A stretch of DNA of 22,125 nucleotides from JARRQB01 sp965368585 (GCA_965368585.1 CBDUNM010000080.1:1-22125), one strand, 5' to 3'. Numbered from the stretch's first letter, positions 7,810 to 16,947 are shown. Numbers and translations are program-made. The notes: generated by a model not told the origin, from the letters alone.

Positions 7810-8259
7810 ATGGAATCGGGATTGCTCGTGTTGGAGACCAGCCCAACCCACGCCGGGCTGGTGCGCATTCGCGTGCAGACGGACAATGCGCGGTCGCTGA
7901 CAGATAACGAAATGATAGCCGCTGACGACGCGGAGCAACGACTGGCGCTGCATTTTCACGACGTCGATGCGGCGCGTATGCACGCGCACCAAGCCATGCG
8001 CCGCCACCTGGTCGACGTAGACGCCGGGACTTACCGCATTCCGTTGATCGAGGCGATCGCCTGTGCCCAGGCGATCCGGCTCAAATACCATCCGGTATAC
8101 ATCGACCCGACGCTGACCGACCCCGTACTCGACGACATCGCCCAGCGAGTGGCAGCGAAGACGCGCCACAAGGCGGCAGTTGACCGAATCTGGCAAATCG
8201 TGGGCGGGCTGGCCGTGGCGTTTCTAGTCCTGCTCGGAACGTCGCTCGGACGCAACTGA
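7810..8259 (+). CDS. Hypothetical protein with C-terminal membrane anchor
   Basis: Unrecognised 149-aa protein. The body is hydrophilic and probably cytoplasmic (VETSPTHAGLVRIRVQT-like N-terminus, several His residues around HFHDVDAARMHAHQAMRRH). The last 25 residues form a hydrophobic helix (IVGGLAVAFLVLLGTSLG) ending two residues later, the layout of a tail-anchored inner-membrane protein. It is transcribed divergently from the small gene at 7721 across an 88-bp spacer and converges with the LpoP-like gene. ATG 7810 follows a GGTGGA element about 8 nt upstream. Codon usage matches the GC-rich neighbours. Function unknown. Confidence 0.6.
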   Translation: MESGLLVLETSPTHAGLVRIRVQTDNARSLTDNEMIAADDAEQRLALHFHDVDAARMHAHQAMRRHLVDVDAGTYRIPLIEAIACAQAIRLKYHPVYIDPTLTDPVLDDIAQRVAAKTRHKAAVDRIWQIVGGLAVAFLVLLGTSLGRN

Positions 8260-8341
8260 CCTGCTTGATACGTCTAATCTTCGACAATCGGAGCACCACG
8301 AGCCACGCGGCTGGAGTGATCGGCCTAGCGCAATATGCGAG

Positions 8342-8869
8342 TCAGTACCGACTGGCCTGCCGTTCGGCTTCGCGCGCCGCGGATTCGTTCCCCTGGGCGC
8401 GGCGACTGCGCGCGATCAGCTTCCAGTTTTCCCGCTTGAGCGATTGTTCGTACGCGCCCGCCATGCTGTTGGACTTGCCCGCCAACTCCTCTGCCAGGGC
8501 AAACTGCCCCTGCGCCTCACGCAATACCGCCAGCCGGTACCAGAGTTCCGGGTTGCGGGGTTCGATACGCAGTCCGCGTTCGATACTCGATACCGCAGAC
8601 ACCAGATCGCCTCCGGCGCGCTGATCCTCGGCCCGGCGCACCAACACCTTGACCGCTTTCGCCGGTTCGGGGCGCGCGGTCTGCGGTGCGGCAGGCGGCA
8701 CGTAGGCGGCGATCGCCGGCGCATCACCGCGCTCCACCGTCGGCGGTGGCAGTTCACCGCGCGTCACCACCGGGGCCGGCGGCTGGGTACGACGCGGTGG
8801 GCCGGAACACGCCGTCAGAAAAACAACCACCAGGAGCGAACCAATCAGCAGAGGGTGCGGTCGATACAT
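8342..8869 (-). CDS. TPR lipoprotein next to PBP1B; LpoP-like activator candidate
   Basis: A 175-aa outer-membrane-type lipoprotein. The signal peptide ends in the lipobox LTAC (Cys21) with Ser at +2, which does not signal inner-membrane retention. A Pro-rich linker (about 25-75) long enough to span part of the periplasm follows, then TPR-like helices (AEDQRAGGDLVSAVSSIERG, RNPELWYRLAVLREAQGQ). In Pseudomonas aeruginosa the lipoprotein LpoP, a TPR protein encoded beside ponB, is needed for PBP1B function, and such neighbours are common in gammaproteobacteria lacking LpoB. This gene lies 52 bp downstream of mrcB on the same strand, has that architecture, and is therefore the likely PBP1B activator. 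The functional role is inferred from context. Confidence 0.8.
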   Translation of the reverse strand: MYRPHPLLIGSLLVVVFLTACSGPPRRTQPPAPVVTRGELPPPTVERGDAPAIAAYVPPAAPQTARPEPAKAVKVLVRRAEDQRAGGDLVSAVSSIERGLRIEPRNPELWYRLAVLREAQGQFALAEELAGKSNSMAGAYEQSLKRENWKLIARSRRAQGNESAAREAERQASRY

Positions 8870-8921
8870 GTCTTAATTTCCAAGCTGCGACACAGACGTG
8901 TAGTTTAACCCTTAAGCTTCG

Positions 8922-11279
8922 TCATCGACGGAACAAACGCTCAAAAAAACCGGGCAAGCCAGTCGCTTCGGATGACTCGGCTCGTTGCGCACACGCAGAC
9001 CACTCGCGCGGCCCGGACCCCTTGACGAAAGGAAACGCCACGGCACCGGGACACTGCCGGTCCGCCAGGAGTCCGCTCTCGGGCAGTATCCATTGATAGT
9101 CCACGCTCTCCGGAGTCGTCAGACTCACCGGCGTCGCCTGTAAGGATCGCATCAAGCGCCCCCAAACCGGAAGCGCGCCCGAACTGCCGGTCAGGCCGGT
9201 CGGTCCATTGTCGTCCCGTCCGATCCACACCACGCCGACGCGATCACCGGTGAAACCGGCAAACCAGCTGTCGCGCAAATCGTTGGTGGTACCCGTCTTG
9301 CCCGCTACTTCGAAGCGCTCGCCCAGATAGCTGGATAGGCCTCGCCCCGTGCCCATGCGCACCACTTCAACCAGGTTTCTGCCCAACAGGAAGACCGGTC
9401 CCGCATCCGCCGCACGGTTTACGGTCAGCGGATAGCGCTGCAACGGTTCGCCAGTCTCGGTGAGTACTTCTCTGATTGCGCGCAACGGTGATCTGAAGCC
9501 GCCCGAGGCTAGCGTCTGATAGATCTGCGCAACCTCGATCGGCGACGCTGAAACGGCCCCCAGCAATAAAGAAGGCAAGGGCGCAATCTCGCGTTCGACA
9601 CCCAACGACCGTAAGGTCTCGATGACAGCGTCCAGACCCAGGTCCAGTCCCAGATGGACCGTCGCCAAATTCAGTGAACGCGTCAGGGCATCATGCAATG
9701 CAACCCTGCCGTGGGTCTCCCTATCGTAGTTGTCAGGCTGCCACACCTGGCCATCCCGGCCCCGTAGAGTGATCGCTTCATCCTCCAGCGGGGTCAGCAG
9801 ATGATAGCGGTCGGGTCGTGACAAGGCCGTGAGATAGACCGCAGGTTTGACCAGCGATCCGATCGGGCGGATAGCGTCCAGCGCACGGTTGAACCCCACG
9901 AAACGGGCCGATTTACCACCCACCAGGGCTTGTACTTCGCCGCCTTGCGCGCTGGTCAGCACGACGGCGCCTTGCAGCTGATTGTCGCTGCGACCGGCCG
10001 TTTTGTCCAAACGCGAAATCTGCTCGTCAACCAATCGTTGCGCCTCGCGCTGCGCCCACGGGTCGAGCGTTGTAAAAACACGCAACCCCTCGGACGTCAA
10101 ATCCTCCTCACGATAGTCCCTTTGCAACTGGCGCTTGACCAGATCCACGAAGGCCGGATAGCTGTGCGCACTGGTTCGGCCCTTCTCACTGACCCCCAAG
10201 GGCGCCGCCTTGGCTATCGCCAGCGCGGCGGCATCCAGCCCGCCTTGCCGGAACAAGACGTCCAACACCAGATCGCGCCGGGCCTTGGCCCGTTCGGGGT
10301 GCCGCCGCGGATTGTAGTAGCTGGCGCCCTTGACCAGCCCCACCAACAGCGCAGTCTCGGCAACGCTGAGTTCCTGGAGTGGACGATTGAAGTAGTAAAA
10401 GGCCGCCAGGCCGAAGCCGTGAATGGCCCGCTCGCCGTCCTGTCCCAGAAAGATCTCGTTGGCATAGGCTTCGAGAATTTCGTCTTTGTCGTAGCGTGCC
10501 TCGAGGATCAGGGCCATCAGCGCTTCATTGGCTTTGCGCCACAGACTGCGCTCCGGCGTCAGGAAGAAATTTTTCACCAACTGCTGGGTCAACGTGCTGC
10601 CGCCTTGGACAGCGCGGCCCGCGCGCAAGTTGATCCAGACGGCGCGGAGAATCGAATTCAGGTCGATGCCGATATGGCTGAAAAAACGGCGGTCTTCGAT
10701 CGCCAGCAGGGCATCCACCAGATGCGACGGAAGCTCGGCGCGCTTGACCAGAACTCGGTCTTCTTTGTGAGAAGGATAAATACTGCCGATCGTCGGTGGC
10801 TCCAATCGCACCAGATCCAGCGCCGCGCCGCGGGTGGCGTCGCGCAGGTCGCCGACCACTCCGTGGTCGATGCGGATATCCAGAAACCGTTCGGACTCCA
10901 TCTCATCCCAAAACTGAAACGCGCGCGTCCTGATCAGAAATCGACCCTTGTTGCGCGACCATTGCGCAGTGCGCTGCGGATTACGCACCTTTCGATACCC
11001 GAGTTCCCGCAGCTCGTGAACCAGCTGTTCGGCACCGATCGTCGCACCGACGTAGAACTCGAGCGGGCGTGCATACACGCGCGCCGGAACCGCCCAGCGC
11101 TTGCCTTCGAACTTCACCCGCACTTCTTTCGCGAGATATACACCGTAAAGACCCACGGTCACCGTCAGAAAGGTGACTAGAACCAGACTCCATTTCAATA
11201 TTTTAAATATAAACAGAGGTTTGGTTGCTTTTTTCCGGCGGCCCGCCGACTTTGCCTTGCGTTTCTTTGCCACGTACAT
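8922..11279 (-). CDS. mrcB: Penicillin-binding protein 1B, bifunctional peptidoglycan synthase
   Basis: Polymerises lipid II into glycan strands and cross-links the peptides, in the inner membrane facing the periplasm. The 785-aa protein has a Lys/Arg-rich cytoplasmic tail, one TM helix (about 28-50) and a UB2H regulatory region (about 75-160). The GT51 glycosyltransferase contains EDRRFFSHIGID (Glu195) and GGSTLTQQLVKN, with RKANEALMALILEARY following. The transpeptidase has SLVK (Ser475-Lys478), SLN (Ser535-Asn537) and KTGTT (from Lys661). All catalytic motifs are present and the length matches E. coli PBP1B without its longest tail. The start is ATG 11279, with a weak ribosome site. A -10-like TATGAT on the minus strand at 11302-11297 is the only promoter hint. 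The LpoP-like gene follows downstream. Confidence 0.95.
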   Translation of the reverse strand: MYVAKKRKAKSAGRRKKATKPLFIFKILKWSLVLVTFLTVTVGLYGVYLAKEVRVKFEGKRWAVPARVYARPLEFYVGATIGAEQLVHELRELGYRKVRNPQRTAQWSRNKGRFLIRTRAFQFWDEMESERFLDIRIDHGVVGDLRDATRGAALDLVRLEPPTIGSIYPSHKEDRVLVKRAELPSHLVDALLAIEDRRFFSHIGIDLNSILRAVWINLRAGRAVQGGSTLTQQLVKNFFLTPERSLWRKANEALMALILEARYDKDEILEAYANEIFLGQDGERAIHGFGLAAFYYFNRPLQELSVAETALLVGLVKGASYYNPRRHPERAKARRDLVLDVLFRQGGLDAAALAIAKAAPLGVSEKGRTSAHSYPAFVDLVKRQLQRDYREEDLTSEGLRVFTTLDPWAQREAQRLVDEQISRLDKTAGRSDNQLQGAVVLTSAQGGEVQALVGGKSARFVGFNRALDAIRPIGSLVKPAVYLTALSRPDRYHLLTPLEDEAITLRGRDGQVWQPDNYDRETHGRVALHDALTRSLNLATVHLGLDLGLDAVIETLRSLGVEREIAPLPSLLLGAVSASPIEVAQIYQTLASGGFRSPLRAIREVLTETGEPLQRYPLTVNRAADAGPVFLLGRNLVEVVRMGTGRGLSSYLGERFEVAGKTGTTNDLRDSWFAGFTGDRVGVVWIGRDDNGPTGLTGSSGALPVWGRLMRSLQATPVSLTTPESVDYQWILPESGLLADRQCPGAVAFPFVKGSGPREWSACAQRAESSEATGLPGFFERLFRR

Positions 11280-11421
11280 GCAACGTAAAAACGCTCATCA
11301 TAACCCGTGTGGCCCGTCCGCCGGCCGGTGAAAGCAGAAGATCTGCGCGATGAAGCCGCAAACCCCCTATGGACGGTGCGCAAAATGACCGGCTGACGGA
11401 TTTCGATACACCGGCTCTCGA

Positions 11422-12138
11422 TTGGGCCGGTCTTTCTTATTGGTCTTTTTTATGGCTATCGCGACCTTCAGCGGCGCCTGGGTCCTGCCAAAAAACTACC
11501 GCATCGCCGAGGGGGCGCTTCGAGCCCGGAGCGAAAGAAACGCTGCAACTGGCGGCGATGACCATCCGCAAGCGGATCCATTTCCTCACCAACCCCTTGG
11601 TCTCCTCGCGAAAAACCCCAGCGTCTCCGATTTGGCGGAATTCGGCGCGGTCGCGAACGCCGTGGCCTGGACCAGCATGTTGCCCGGCACCCTGGGAACC
11701 GCGCTCGTACGACACGACGGTACGGTTATCGGCAACCCGATCAGCCGGCGCGTCGAACTCTGGTGCGAGGCGGACTTGAAGCATTTCGCCAGTGTTGAAA
11801 AAGGCACAAGCTCGTACCCGGTGTGTCCGACTCGGCGGCGGCGAATTGCCGTTGTACTGCGCAATATCGAGCCGCAATCGGCCACCGCCCGGTTGGCGCA
11901 AACTCTGGCCAGTGTCGACGGCGAGACCCAGACCGCGTCGCTGGAGACCTACCGAGAACTCCGGTGCGCGCTGAACGCCGGGATCACACCCATCAGCAAG
12001 TCGATCTTTTCCTCACCAGAAGACGTGCTACGAGCAGCCGACCAGGCTATGTAACGCACCAAACACCGGCCGAATGTCAGCGGCCGCCGCTATCAAATGC
12101 AAATGACACACGACGTTCCGCTGGCGGTCACGGCTTGA
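11422..12138 (+). pseudogene. Collapsed membrane-anchored diguanylate cyclase (GGDEF) gene
   Basis: Pieces of a sensor plus GGDEF protein can be followed across frames. An N-terminal TM segment (SFLLVFFMAIATFSGAWVLP) comes first. A shifted stretch KETLQLAAMTIRKRIHFL up to about 11610 follows, and then the first frame resumes with DLAEFGAVANAVAWTSML and ALVRHDGTVIGNP, a typical periplasmic sensor pattern. At 11828-11847 one frame reads RLGGGE and the next continues AVVLRNIEP; this is RLGGDEFAVVL with Asp to Gly and one base lost. The C-terminal GGDEF piece PEDVLRAADQAM then meets TAA at 12052, after which the same frame continues RTKHRPN to a stop at 12138, so the stop replaced the conserved Tyr. 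Most of the first half of the GGDEF domain is missing. It cannot make c-di-GMP. Confidence 0.75.
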
Positions 12139-12512
12139 ACGGAGGCTGCCCTGCCGGCCCCGTCGGCTGCCCATCGCAGACCACGGCGCCCGCCCCGCCG
12201 GAATTGACCCTCTGACTACCGCCGCAACGTGCGACAAACGCGTTGAACGGATAGAAACCGGTATCGTGTCCCGCTGGCCCGTCGATGGCCGGTCTTCCCC
12301 GTGAGCGTTCGCCCCGGCTTCGAACCAAAATGCCTGCAGGGTGTCCGATCTGGTTCAATACCGTCAACTGAAGCTGATGTGGTTCGAAACTCCCGTAAAA
12401 CAATGCCAGACCCGAACCGATGAATCTCCCGCGACTGAGAGCCCGCGTATCAACCTCATGAATTTCCGTACAGTTTTCCGCAAGAACGGGCGGCAACAGG
12501 CTTGAGTTAAGG
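12139..12512. other. Spacer with no supported gene before the export operon
   Basis: 374 bp between the collapsed cyclase and the ABC operon. A minus-strand open frame (12550-12128) crosses it but resembles nothing known, has no ribosome site and overlaps the ATPase start, so it is not called. The region should carry the promoter of the 12513-16820 operon; no clear sigma-70 box was recognised. Confidence 0.4.
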
Positions 12513-13211
12513 ATGGCGACCTTGTTGCTTAGCGCGCGCGCGCTGTCCAAATCGTATCGGCAAGGCGCTCGTCAGACTGCTGTGCTGAACGCGCTGGATC
12601 TGGACATTGCAGCCGGAGAACGCGTTGCGCTGCTCGGTCGCAGCGGTGCCGGCAAGTCGACGTTGCTGAATTTGCTCGGCGGGATCGACGCGCCCGACAG
12701 CGGAAGCATCGTGATAAACGGTATCGCGCTGCAGGATCTGGACGAACGCCAACGCACCTTGTATCGGCGGCAGCATGTCGGTTACATCTATCAGGCATTC
12801 AATCTCATCGCCACCTTGACCGCGCAGGAAAACGTGGCGCTGCCCCTGGAACTCAACGGCTTATCGACGTCGCAGGCGGCCGCCGGCGCGGCCGACATTC
12901 TCGACCAAGTGGGACTCGGCCGACACCTCGGCGCCTTTCCGGATCAGTTGTCGGGCGGCGAACAGCAGCGGGTCGCCATAGCGCGTGCCCTGGTCCATCG
13001 GCCCACATTGGTGCTTGCCGACGAACCGACCGGTAATCTGGACGCCGCAACCGGCCGGCACGTACTGGACCTGTTGGACAATCTGCTCGCGGACCAACGC
13101 CGCGGCGTTTTCATCGTCACGCACAGCGCAGCAGTGGCCGAGCGCGCCGACCGGGTGCTCACCATCGTCGCGGGAAAGCTGCAGCCTACCAGCGATCAAC
13201 TGGCGTGGTAA
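12513..13211 (+). CDS. ABC transporter ATPase, LolD/MacB-type (AttE-like)
   Basis: ATP-hydrolysing subunit of an export or envelope-lipoprotein-type ABC system, acting at the cytoplasmic face of the inner membrane. The 232-aa protein has Walker A GRSGAGKST (42-50), Q-loop Gln94 in YIYQAFNL, signature LSGGEQQR (146-153), Walker B LVLADEPTGNLD (166-177) and switch His in VTHSAAV. All are intact. It is the first gene of an overlapping operon whose permease starts at 13205, before this stop at 13209-13211. ATG 12513 is taken as the start, but the AAGGA at 12509-12513 would be better spaced for TTG 12522, which gives a protein three residues shorter. It is closest to the ATPase of the AttEFGH-type systems because of the third gene in the operon. 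Confidence 0.9.
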   Translation: MATLLLSARALSKSYRQGARQTAVLNALDLDIAAGERVALLGRSGAGKSTLLNLLGGIDAPDSGSIVINGIALQDLDERQRTLYRRQHVGYIYQAFNLIATLTAQENVALPLELNGLSTSQAAAGAADILDQVGLGRHLGAFPDQLSGGEQQRVAIARALVHRPTLVLADEPTGNLDAATGRHVLDLLDNLLADQRRGVFIVTHSAAVAERADRVLTIVAGKLQPTSDQLAW

Positions 13212-15724
13212 GGCGTACGCTGTTGCTGACCAGCCTGCGTGAGTTGCGCCGCTACAAGGCGCAGGCCATGCTCAGCCTGATGGGTATCGCCTTGGGCGTC
13301 GCGGTGATGGTGGCTGTCGACCTGGCCAATGAGAGCGCGCGTCGCGCATTCGCCCTATCGATGGAAGCGCTGACCGGTAAGGCAACGCATCGCATCGTCT
13401 CGGACAACCCGCTGGGAATTCCGGAAGCCTACTTCGCGCAGTTGCGCGTGGCGCAGGGAATCCGCGCCGCGACGCCCATCGTCGAAGGCACGCTCAAGAC
13501 ACCGGATGGGACTTTGCGCCTGTTCGGCGTCGATCCTTTCACCGATCGCGATTTTCGCCCCTACTCGAACGCCATGGCCGAAGGCGACCTGCGGGCACTG
13601 CTGGTGCAGCCGAATACCGTTCTTATTTCGATCAATGACGAGTGGCGACTGTCGTCTGCTGCCAACGGAGAGATACGCGTCAAGGCAGGCGGCCGTTCGA
13701 CGTCGCTGACCGTTGTCGGCCGAATCGTTACCGACAACCCCGCGGCCCTTGAGGGTATCCTGCTGGCCGACATAGCGACGGCACAGGAGGTACTGCGTCG
13801 CAGCGGTTGGATCGACAGCATCGACCTGATCCTCGACGACGGCAGTGCAGCACGGCTGGCGCCTGGGTTGCCGCCCGGTTTGCGCCTCGAAAATATACGC
13901 AGTGACTTCAGTGCTCAGGCGAATATGACGGCGGCGTTTCACACCAACCTGGCCGCCATGGGCCTGTTGGCGCTCCTCGTTGGCGCTTTGCTGGTCTACA
14001 ACACCATGAGCTTTTCGGTGCTGCGGCGACGTCACTTGCTCGCGCTCATGCGGGTCATGGGGGTCACTCGCAGCGACATATTCCACCTGGTGCTGATCGA
14101 AAGCCTGATCTTTGGGACCGTCGGCAGTCTGCTGGGCATCGGTCTGGGCGTACTCATCGGCTCGAGTCTGGTGCAGTTGGTCACCCGAACCATCAACGAT
14201 CTGTATTTCGTGCTGACGGTCAGCAGCCTGCTGGTATCCCAAACGGTTTTGCTCAAGGGCTTTTTCGTCGGCTTGATCACCGCGCTGTTGGCTGCGCTGG
14301 GCCCGGCATGGGACGCCGCACGCACCAGTCCCGACCAGGCCATGCGCCGCTCCGGCGTCGAACGTCGGATGCATGGCGCCGCACCTTGGCTGGCGGTTGT
14401 GGGCGGTATCGTTGTCGGTTCGGGCTTGATTCTGGTCGCCTTGCCCTCGCGCGACCTGCTGCTGGCGTTCGGCGCGCTGTTCATGGTTATCATCGGATTT
14501 TCGCTTTGTGTACCCTGGTGCGTGTTGCGGCTCGGCGCGCTGCTTCAGCCGCTGATGACACGATTGTTCGGCCGCACCGGCCGGCTGGCCGCGCGCAATG
14601 TCAGCGCCGGCTTGAGTCGCTCAGGCGTCGCAGTGGCGGCGCTCGCCGTGGCGGTTTCAGCGACCGTCGGCGTGGGCACGATGATCCACAGCTTTCGCGC
14701 GACCGTGACCTACTGGCTGGAGCAAACCTTGACCAGCGACATCTACGTTTCGCTTGCGGGCGACAGCTCCACGCGACAACACATGAGTCTGCCCGGCGAA
14801 TTGGTTGATAAGCTGCGCGCGCTGCCCGGTGTCGTCTCGGTCAGTACGGGCAGGCCGGGTGAACTAACGACCAGCGTAGGCAAGATCCCCATGCTCGCTC
14901 TGGGTAGCGCGCCGCATGTGGCGGATGGGTTCCGGTTCATACACAACGCCGACGATGCCTGGCCGTCGTTTCGCGCCGGCACGAGCCTGTTCGTCTCCGA
15001 AGCCATGGCCTTTCATCACGGCTTGGGAATCGCCGACAGGTTGATCGTACAAAGCCCCGACGGTCCGCTCAAACTGCGCATCAGCGGAATATTTTTCGAT
15101 TACAGCAGCGACCGCGGCATGGTGGTCATCGACCGCGCTACCTACGCCCGCATCTGGCGGGACCCGGGCATCACCACAGCGGGTCTGAAACTGGCGTCGG
15201 ACGCAGACCGGGAGTCGATACTGGCATCGGTACGCCGTCAGATCGCGCCGCTTGAAATCCCCCTGCAAGTCAGAGTCAACGCGGAAATCCGGGGTCATTC
15301 GATGGACGTCTTCGACCGCACCTTCGCCATCACCCACGTGTTGCGGCTGTTGGCTGTGGGCGTTGCCTTCATCGGCGTGCTCAGCGCGTTGCTCGCGTTG
15401 CAGCTCGACCGGACGCGGGAACACGCCACGTTGCGCGCGCTGGGCGTGACACCGGTTCAGCTCGGCGGCCTGATGTCGCTGGAGTGCGGTCTGATGGGAT
15501 TGATTGCGGGCATCCTGTCGCTGCCCCTCGGCTGGGCAACGGCGCAACTCCTGATCCATGTCATCAACAAGCGCTCCTTCGGCTGGAGTATGCAGAACTG
15601 GATGCCCACCACGGTGTTTGCCGAGGCGCTGTTCCTGGCGGTGGCGGCTGCGTTGCTGGCCGGGCTGTACCCGGCGTGGCGACTGTCTGCCTTGGCACCC
15701 GCATCGGCCCTGCGCGATGAGTAA
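13205..15724 (+). CDS. FtsX-family ABC permease, duplicated (AttF/AttG-like fused)
   Basis: An 839-aa inner-membrane permease of the FtsX/MacB class. An N-terminal TM helix (AMLSLMGIALGVAVMVAVDL) is followed by a periplasmic MacB-like domain (about 45-235). Three TM helices follow (LAAMGLLALLVGALLVYNTM, LIFGTVGSLLGIGLGVLIGS, GLITALLAALGPA), then a central membrane segment near 390-440. A second copy of the unit comes next: a helix at about 475-495, a periplasmic domain, and three terminal helices (the last with AEALFLAVAAALLAGLYPAW). The two halves correspond to the two permeases called AttF and AttG elsewhere, here one chain. GTG 13205 overlaps the ATPase stop, and its own stop overlaps the next start by 8 nt. 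It is intact over 2.5 kb. Confidence 0.9.
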   Translation: MVRRTLLLTSLRELRRYKAQAMLSLMGIALGVAVMVAVDLANESARRAFALSMEALTGKATHRIVSDNPLGIPEAYFAQLRVAQGIRAATPIVEGTLKTPDGTLRLFGVDPFTDRDFRPYSNAMAEGDLRALLVQPNTVLISINDEWRLSSAANGEIRVKAGGRSTSLTVVGRIVTDNPAALEGILLADIATAQEVLRRSGWIDSIDLILDDGSAARLAPGLPPGLRLENIRSDFSAQANMTAAFHTNLAAMGLLALLVGALLVYNTMSFSVLRRRHLLALMRVMGVTRSDIFHLVLIESLIFGTVGSLLGIGLGVLIGSSLVQLVTRTINDLYFVLTVSSLLVSQTVLLKGFFVGLITALLAALGPAWDAARTSPDQAMRRSGVERRMHGAAPWLAVVGGIVVGSGLILVALPSRDLLLAFGALFMVIIGFSLCVPWCVLRLGALLQPLMTRLFGRTGRLAARNVSAGLSRSGVAVAALAVAVSATVGVGTMIHSFRATVTYWLEQTLTSDIYVSLAGDSSTRQHMSLPGELVDKLRALPGVVSVSTGRPGELTTSVGKIPMLALGSAPHVADGFRFIHNADDAWPSFRAGTSLFVSEAMAFHHGLGIADRLIVQSPDGPLKLRISGIFFDYSSDRGMVVIDRATYARIWRDPGITTAGLKLASDADRESILASVRRQIAPLEIPLQVRVNAEIRGHSMDVFDRTFAITHVLRLLAVGVAFIGVLSALLALQLDRTREHATLRALGVTPVQLGGLMSLECGLMGLIAGILSLPLGWATAQLLIHVINKRSFGWSMQNWMPTTVFAEALFLAVAAALLAGLYPAWRLSALAPASALRDE

Positions 15725-16820
15725 CATACCGCTGGGCGCGATCATGCTGCTCCTGAGCCTGTGCCTCGGTTGCAGCGCACCGCCTCCGCCACCCGGCCCG
15801 GCATTGAGCGATCGCCTGGGCAGCTCGGATATCGACGGTTATACCCGCGCTATCGAGCCGCGCACCTTTGTCTTCCCAATGGATCACGGTCCCCATGCCG
15901 GGTTCCGCAACGAGTGGTGGTACTTCACCGGCAACGTGCAAGGGGCGTCTGGCCGTCGGTTCGGCTATCAGGTCACGTTTTTTCGCATTGCCCTGGCGCC
16001 GGAGACCACGCCGCGGGAATCCGCATGGGCGACCGGACATGTATGGATGGCCCATGTCGCACTGTCGGACCCGCTGCAAGACCGGCATATCGAAGCCGAG
16101 CGGTTTGCCCGCCACGCCGCAGGGCTCGCCGGGGTCCAGACTGAACCGTTACGACTGTGGGTCGAGGATTGGCAGATAACCGCCACCACGCAAGGCCAAT
16201 GGCGCATTGAGGTCCAGACCGAGGCGTTCAGTCTGAGCTTCGAGCTGCAGCCAATCAAGCCTGTCGTGTTGCAGGGAAACGGGGGGCTTAGCCAGAAAAG
16301 CCCTGAACCCGGCAACGCGTCCTACTACTACTCCATCCCGCGACTCGCCACCGAGGGAACCGTCACGGTCGGCGACATGCCGCACCGGGTCTCTGGTCTG
16401 TCGTGGCTAGATCGCGAATGGAGCACCAGCGCGTTGGCCGACAACCAGGCGGGCTGGGACTGGTTCGCCCTGCAACTCGACGACGGGCGGGATATTATGT
16501 TTTACCGATTACGGCGAACCGATGGAACGATAGACGCGTTGAGCGCCGGCAGCCTGGCGATGCCCGACGGCCAGACCGTGCAGCTGTCGGAATCTTCGCT
16601 GCGGCTGACCCCAACGCACTGGTGGCAATCCGAGCATGGCGCGCGCTATCCGATCGGGTGGGGTTTGACCCTTGGCGATGAGCAATTGACGGTCGACGCC
16701 GTGATGGAGGATCAGCTCATGGACGTGAGCGTCCGCTATTGGGAGGGCATGGTCGTCGTGCGTCATGCCGTCTCGAGGCAAGTGATCGGTCGAGGTTACC
16801 TGGAACTGGCGGGGTACTGA
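15717..16820 (+). CDS. CrtC/AttH-like lipocalin-domain lipoprotein
   Basis: A 367-aa lipoprotein (signal peptide ending LCLGC, Cys19) with the AttH/CrtC (carotenoid 1,2-hydratase-like, DUF2006-type) double lipocalin fold. Diagnostic segments are FRNEWWYFTGNV (about 60-71), GHVWMAHVALSD, and SGLSWLDREWST followed by GWDWFALQLDDGRDIMFYRL. In CrtC this fold hydrates carotenoids, but family members found beside FtsX/LolD-type transporters (the AttEFGH arrangement named in Agrobacterium) are secreted lipoproteins of unknown ligand, probably hydrophobic. The start is ATG 15717, inside the end of the permease gene. Its position and coupling say it works with that transporter, perhaps as substrate acceptor or exported cargo (inference). 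Confidence 0.88.
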   Translation: MSNIPLGAIMLLLSLCLGCSAPPPPPGPALSDRLGSSDIDGYTRAIEPRTFVFPMDHGPHAGFRNEWWYFTGNVQGASGRRFGYQVTFFRIALAPETTPRESAWATGHVWMAHVALSDPLQDRHIEAERFARHAAGLAGVQTEPLRLWVEDWQITATTQGQWRIEVQTEAFSLSFELQPIKPVVLQGNGGLSQKSPEPGNASYYYSIPRLATEGTVTVGDMPHRVSGLSWLDREWSTSALADNQAGWDWFALQLDDGRDIMFYRLRRTDGTIDALSAGSLAMPDGQTVQLSESSLRLTPTHWWQSEHGARYPIGWGLTLGDEQLTVDAVMEDQLMDVSVRYWEGMVVVRHAVSRQVIGRGYLELAGY

Positions 16821-16947
16821 GCCGCCGGGATCACTCATCATGGTTCGAATCGGCGGGACTTTCCGTCCGCGGCGATTTAGGACGACCGGCGACCGGCCGC
16901 TTAATCAGACTAGCTCACGTAAGCTTTTGGAAATCAACGAACAGACT

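Noticed and set aside
9930..11180. Plus-strand open frame of 416 codons
   Set aside because: Antisense to mrcB; His/Gln/Arg-rich composition and no domains.
12128..12550. Minus-strand open frame of 140 codons in the spacer before the ABC operon
   Set aside because: Overlaps the ATPase start head-on, no ribosome site, no similarity to anything I recognise; kept only as a note in the spacer entry.
13355..14374. Minus-strand open frame of 339 codons
   Set aside because: Antisense to the FtsX permease, no recognisable domain, Gln/His/Asp-rich composition typical of shadow frames.
14864..15745. Minus-strand open frame of 293 codons
   Set aside because: Antisense to the second half of the permease; no membrane segments or motifs.
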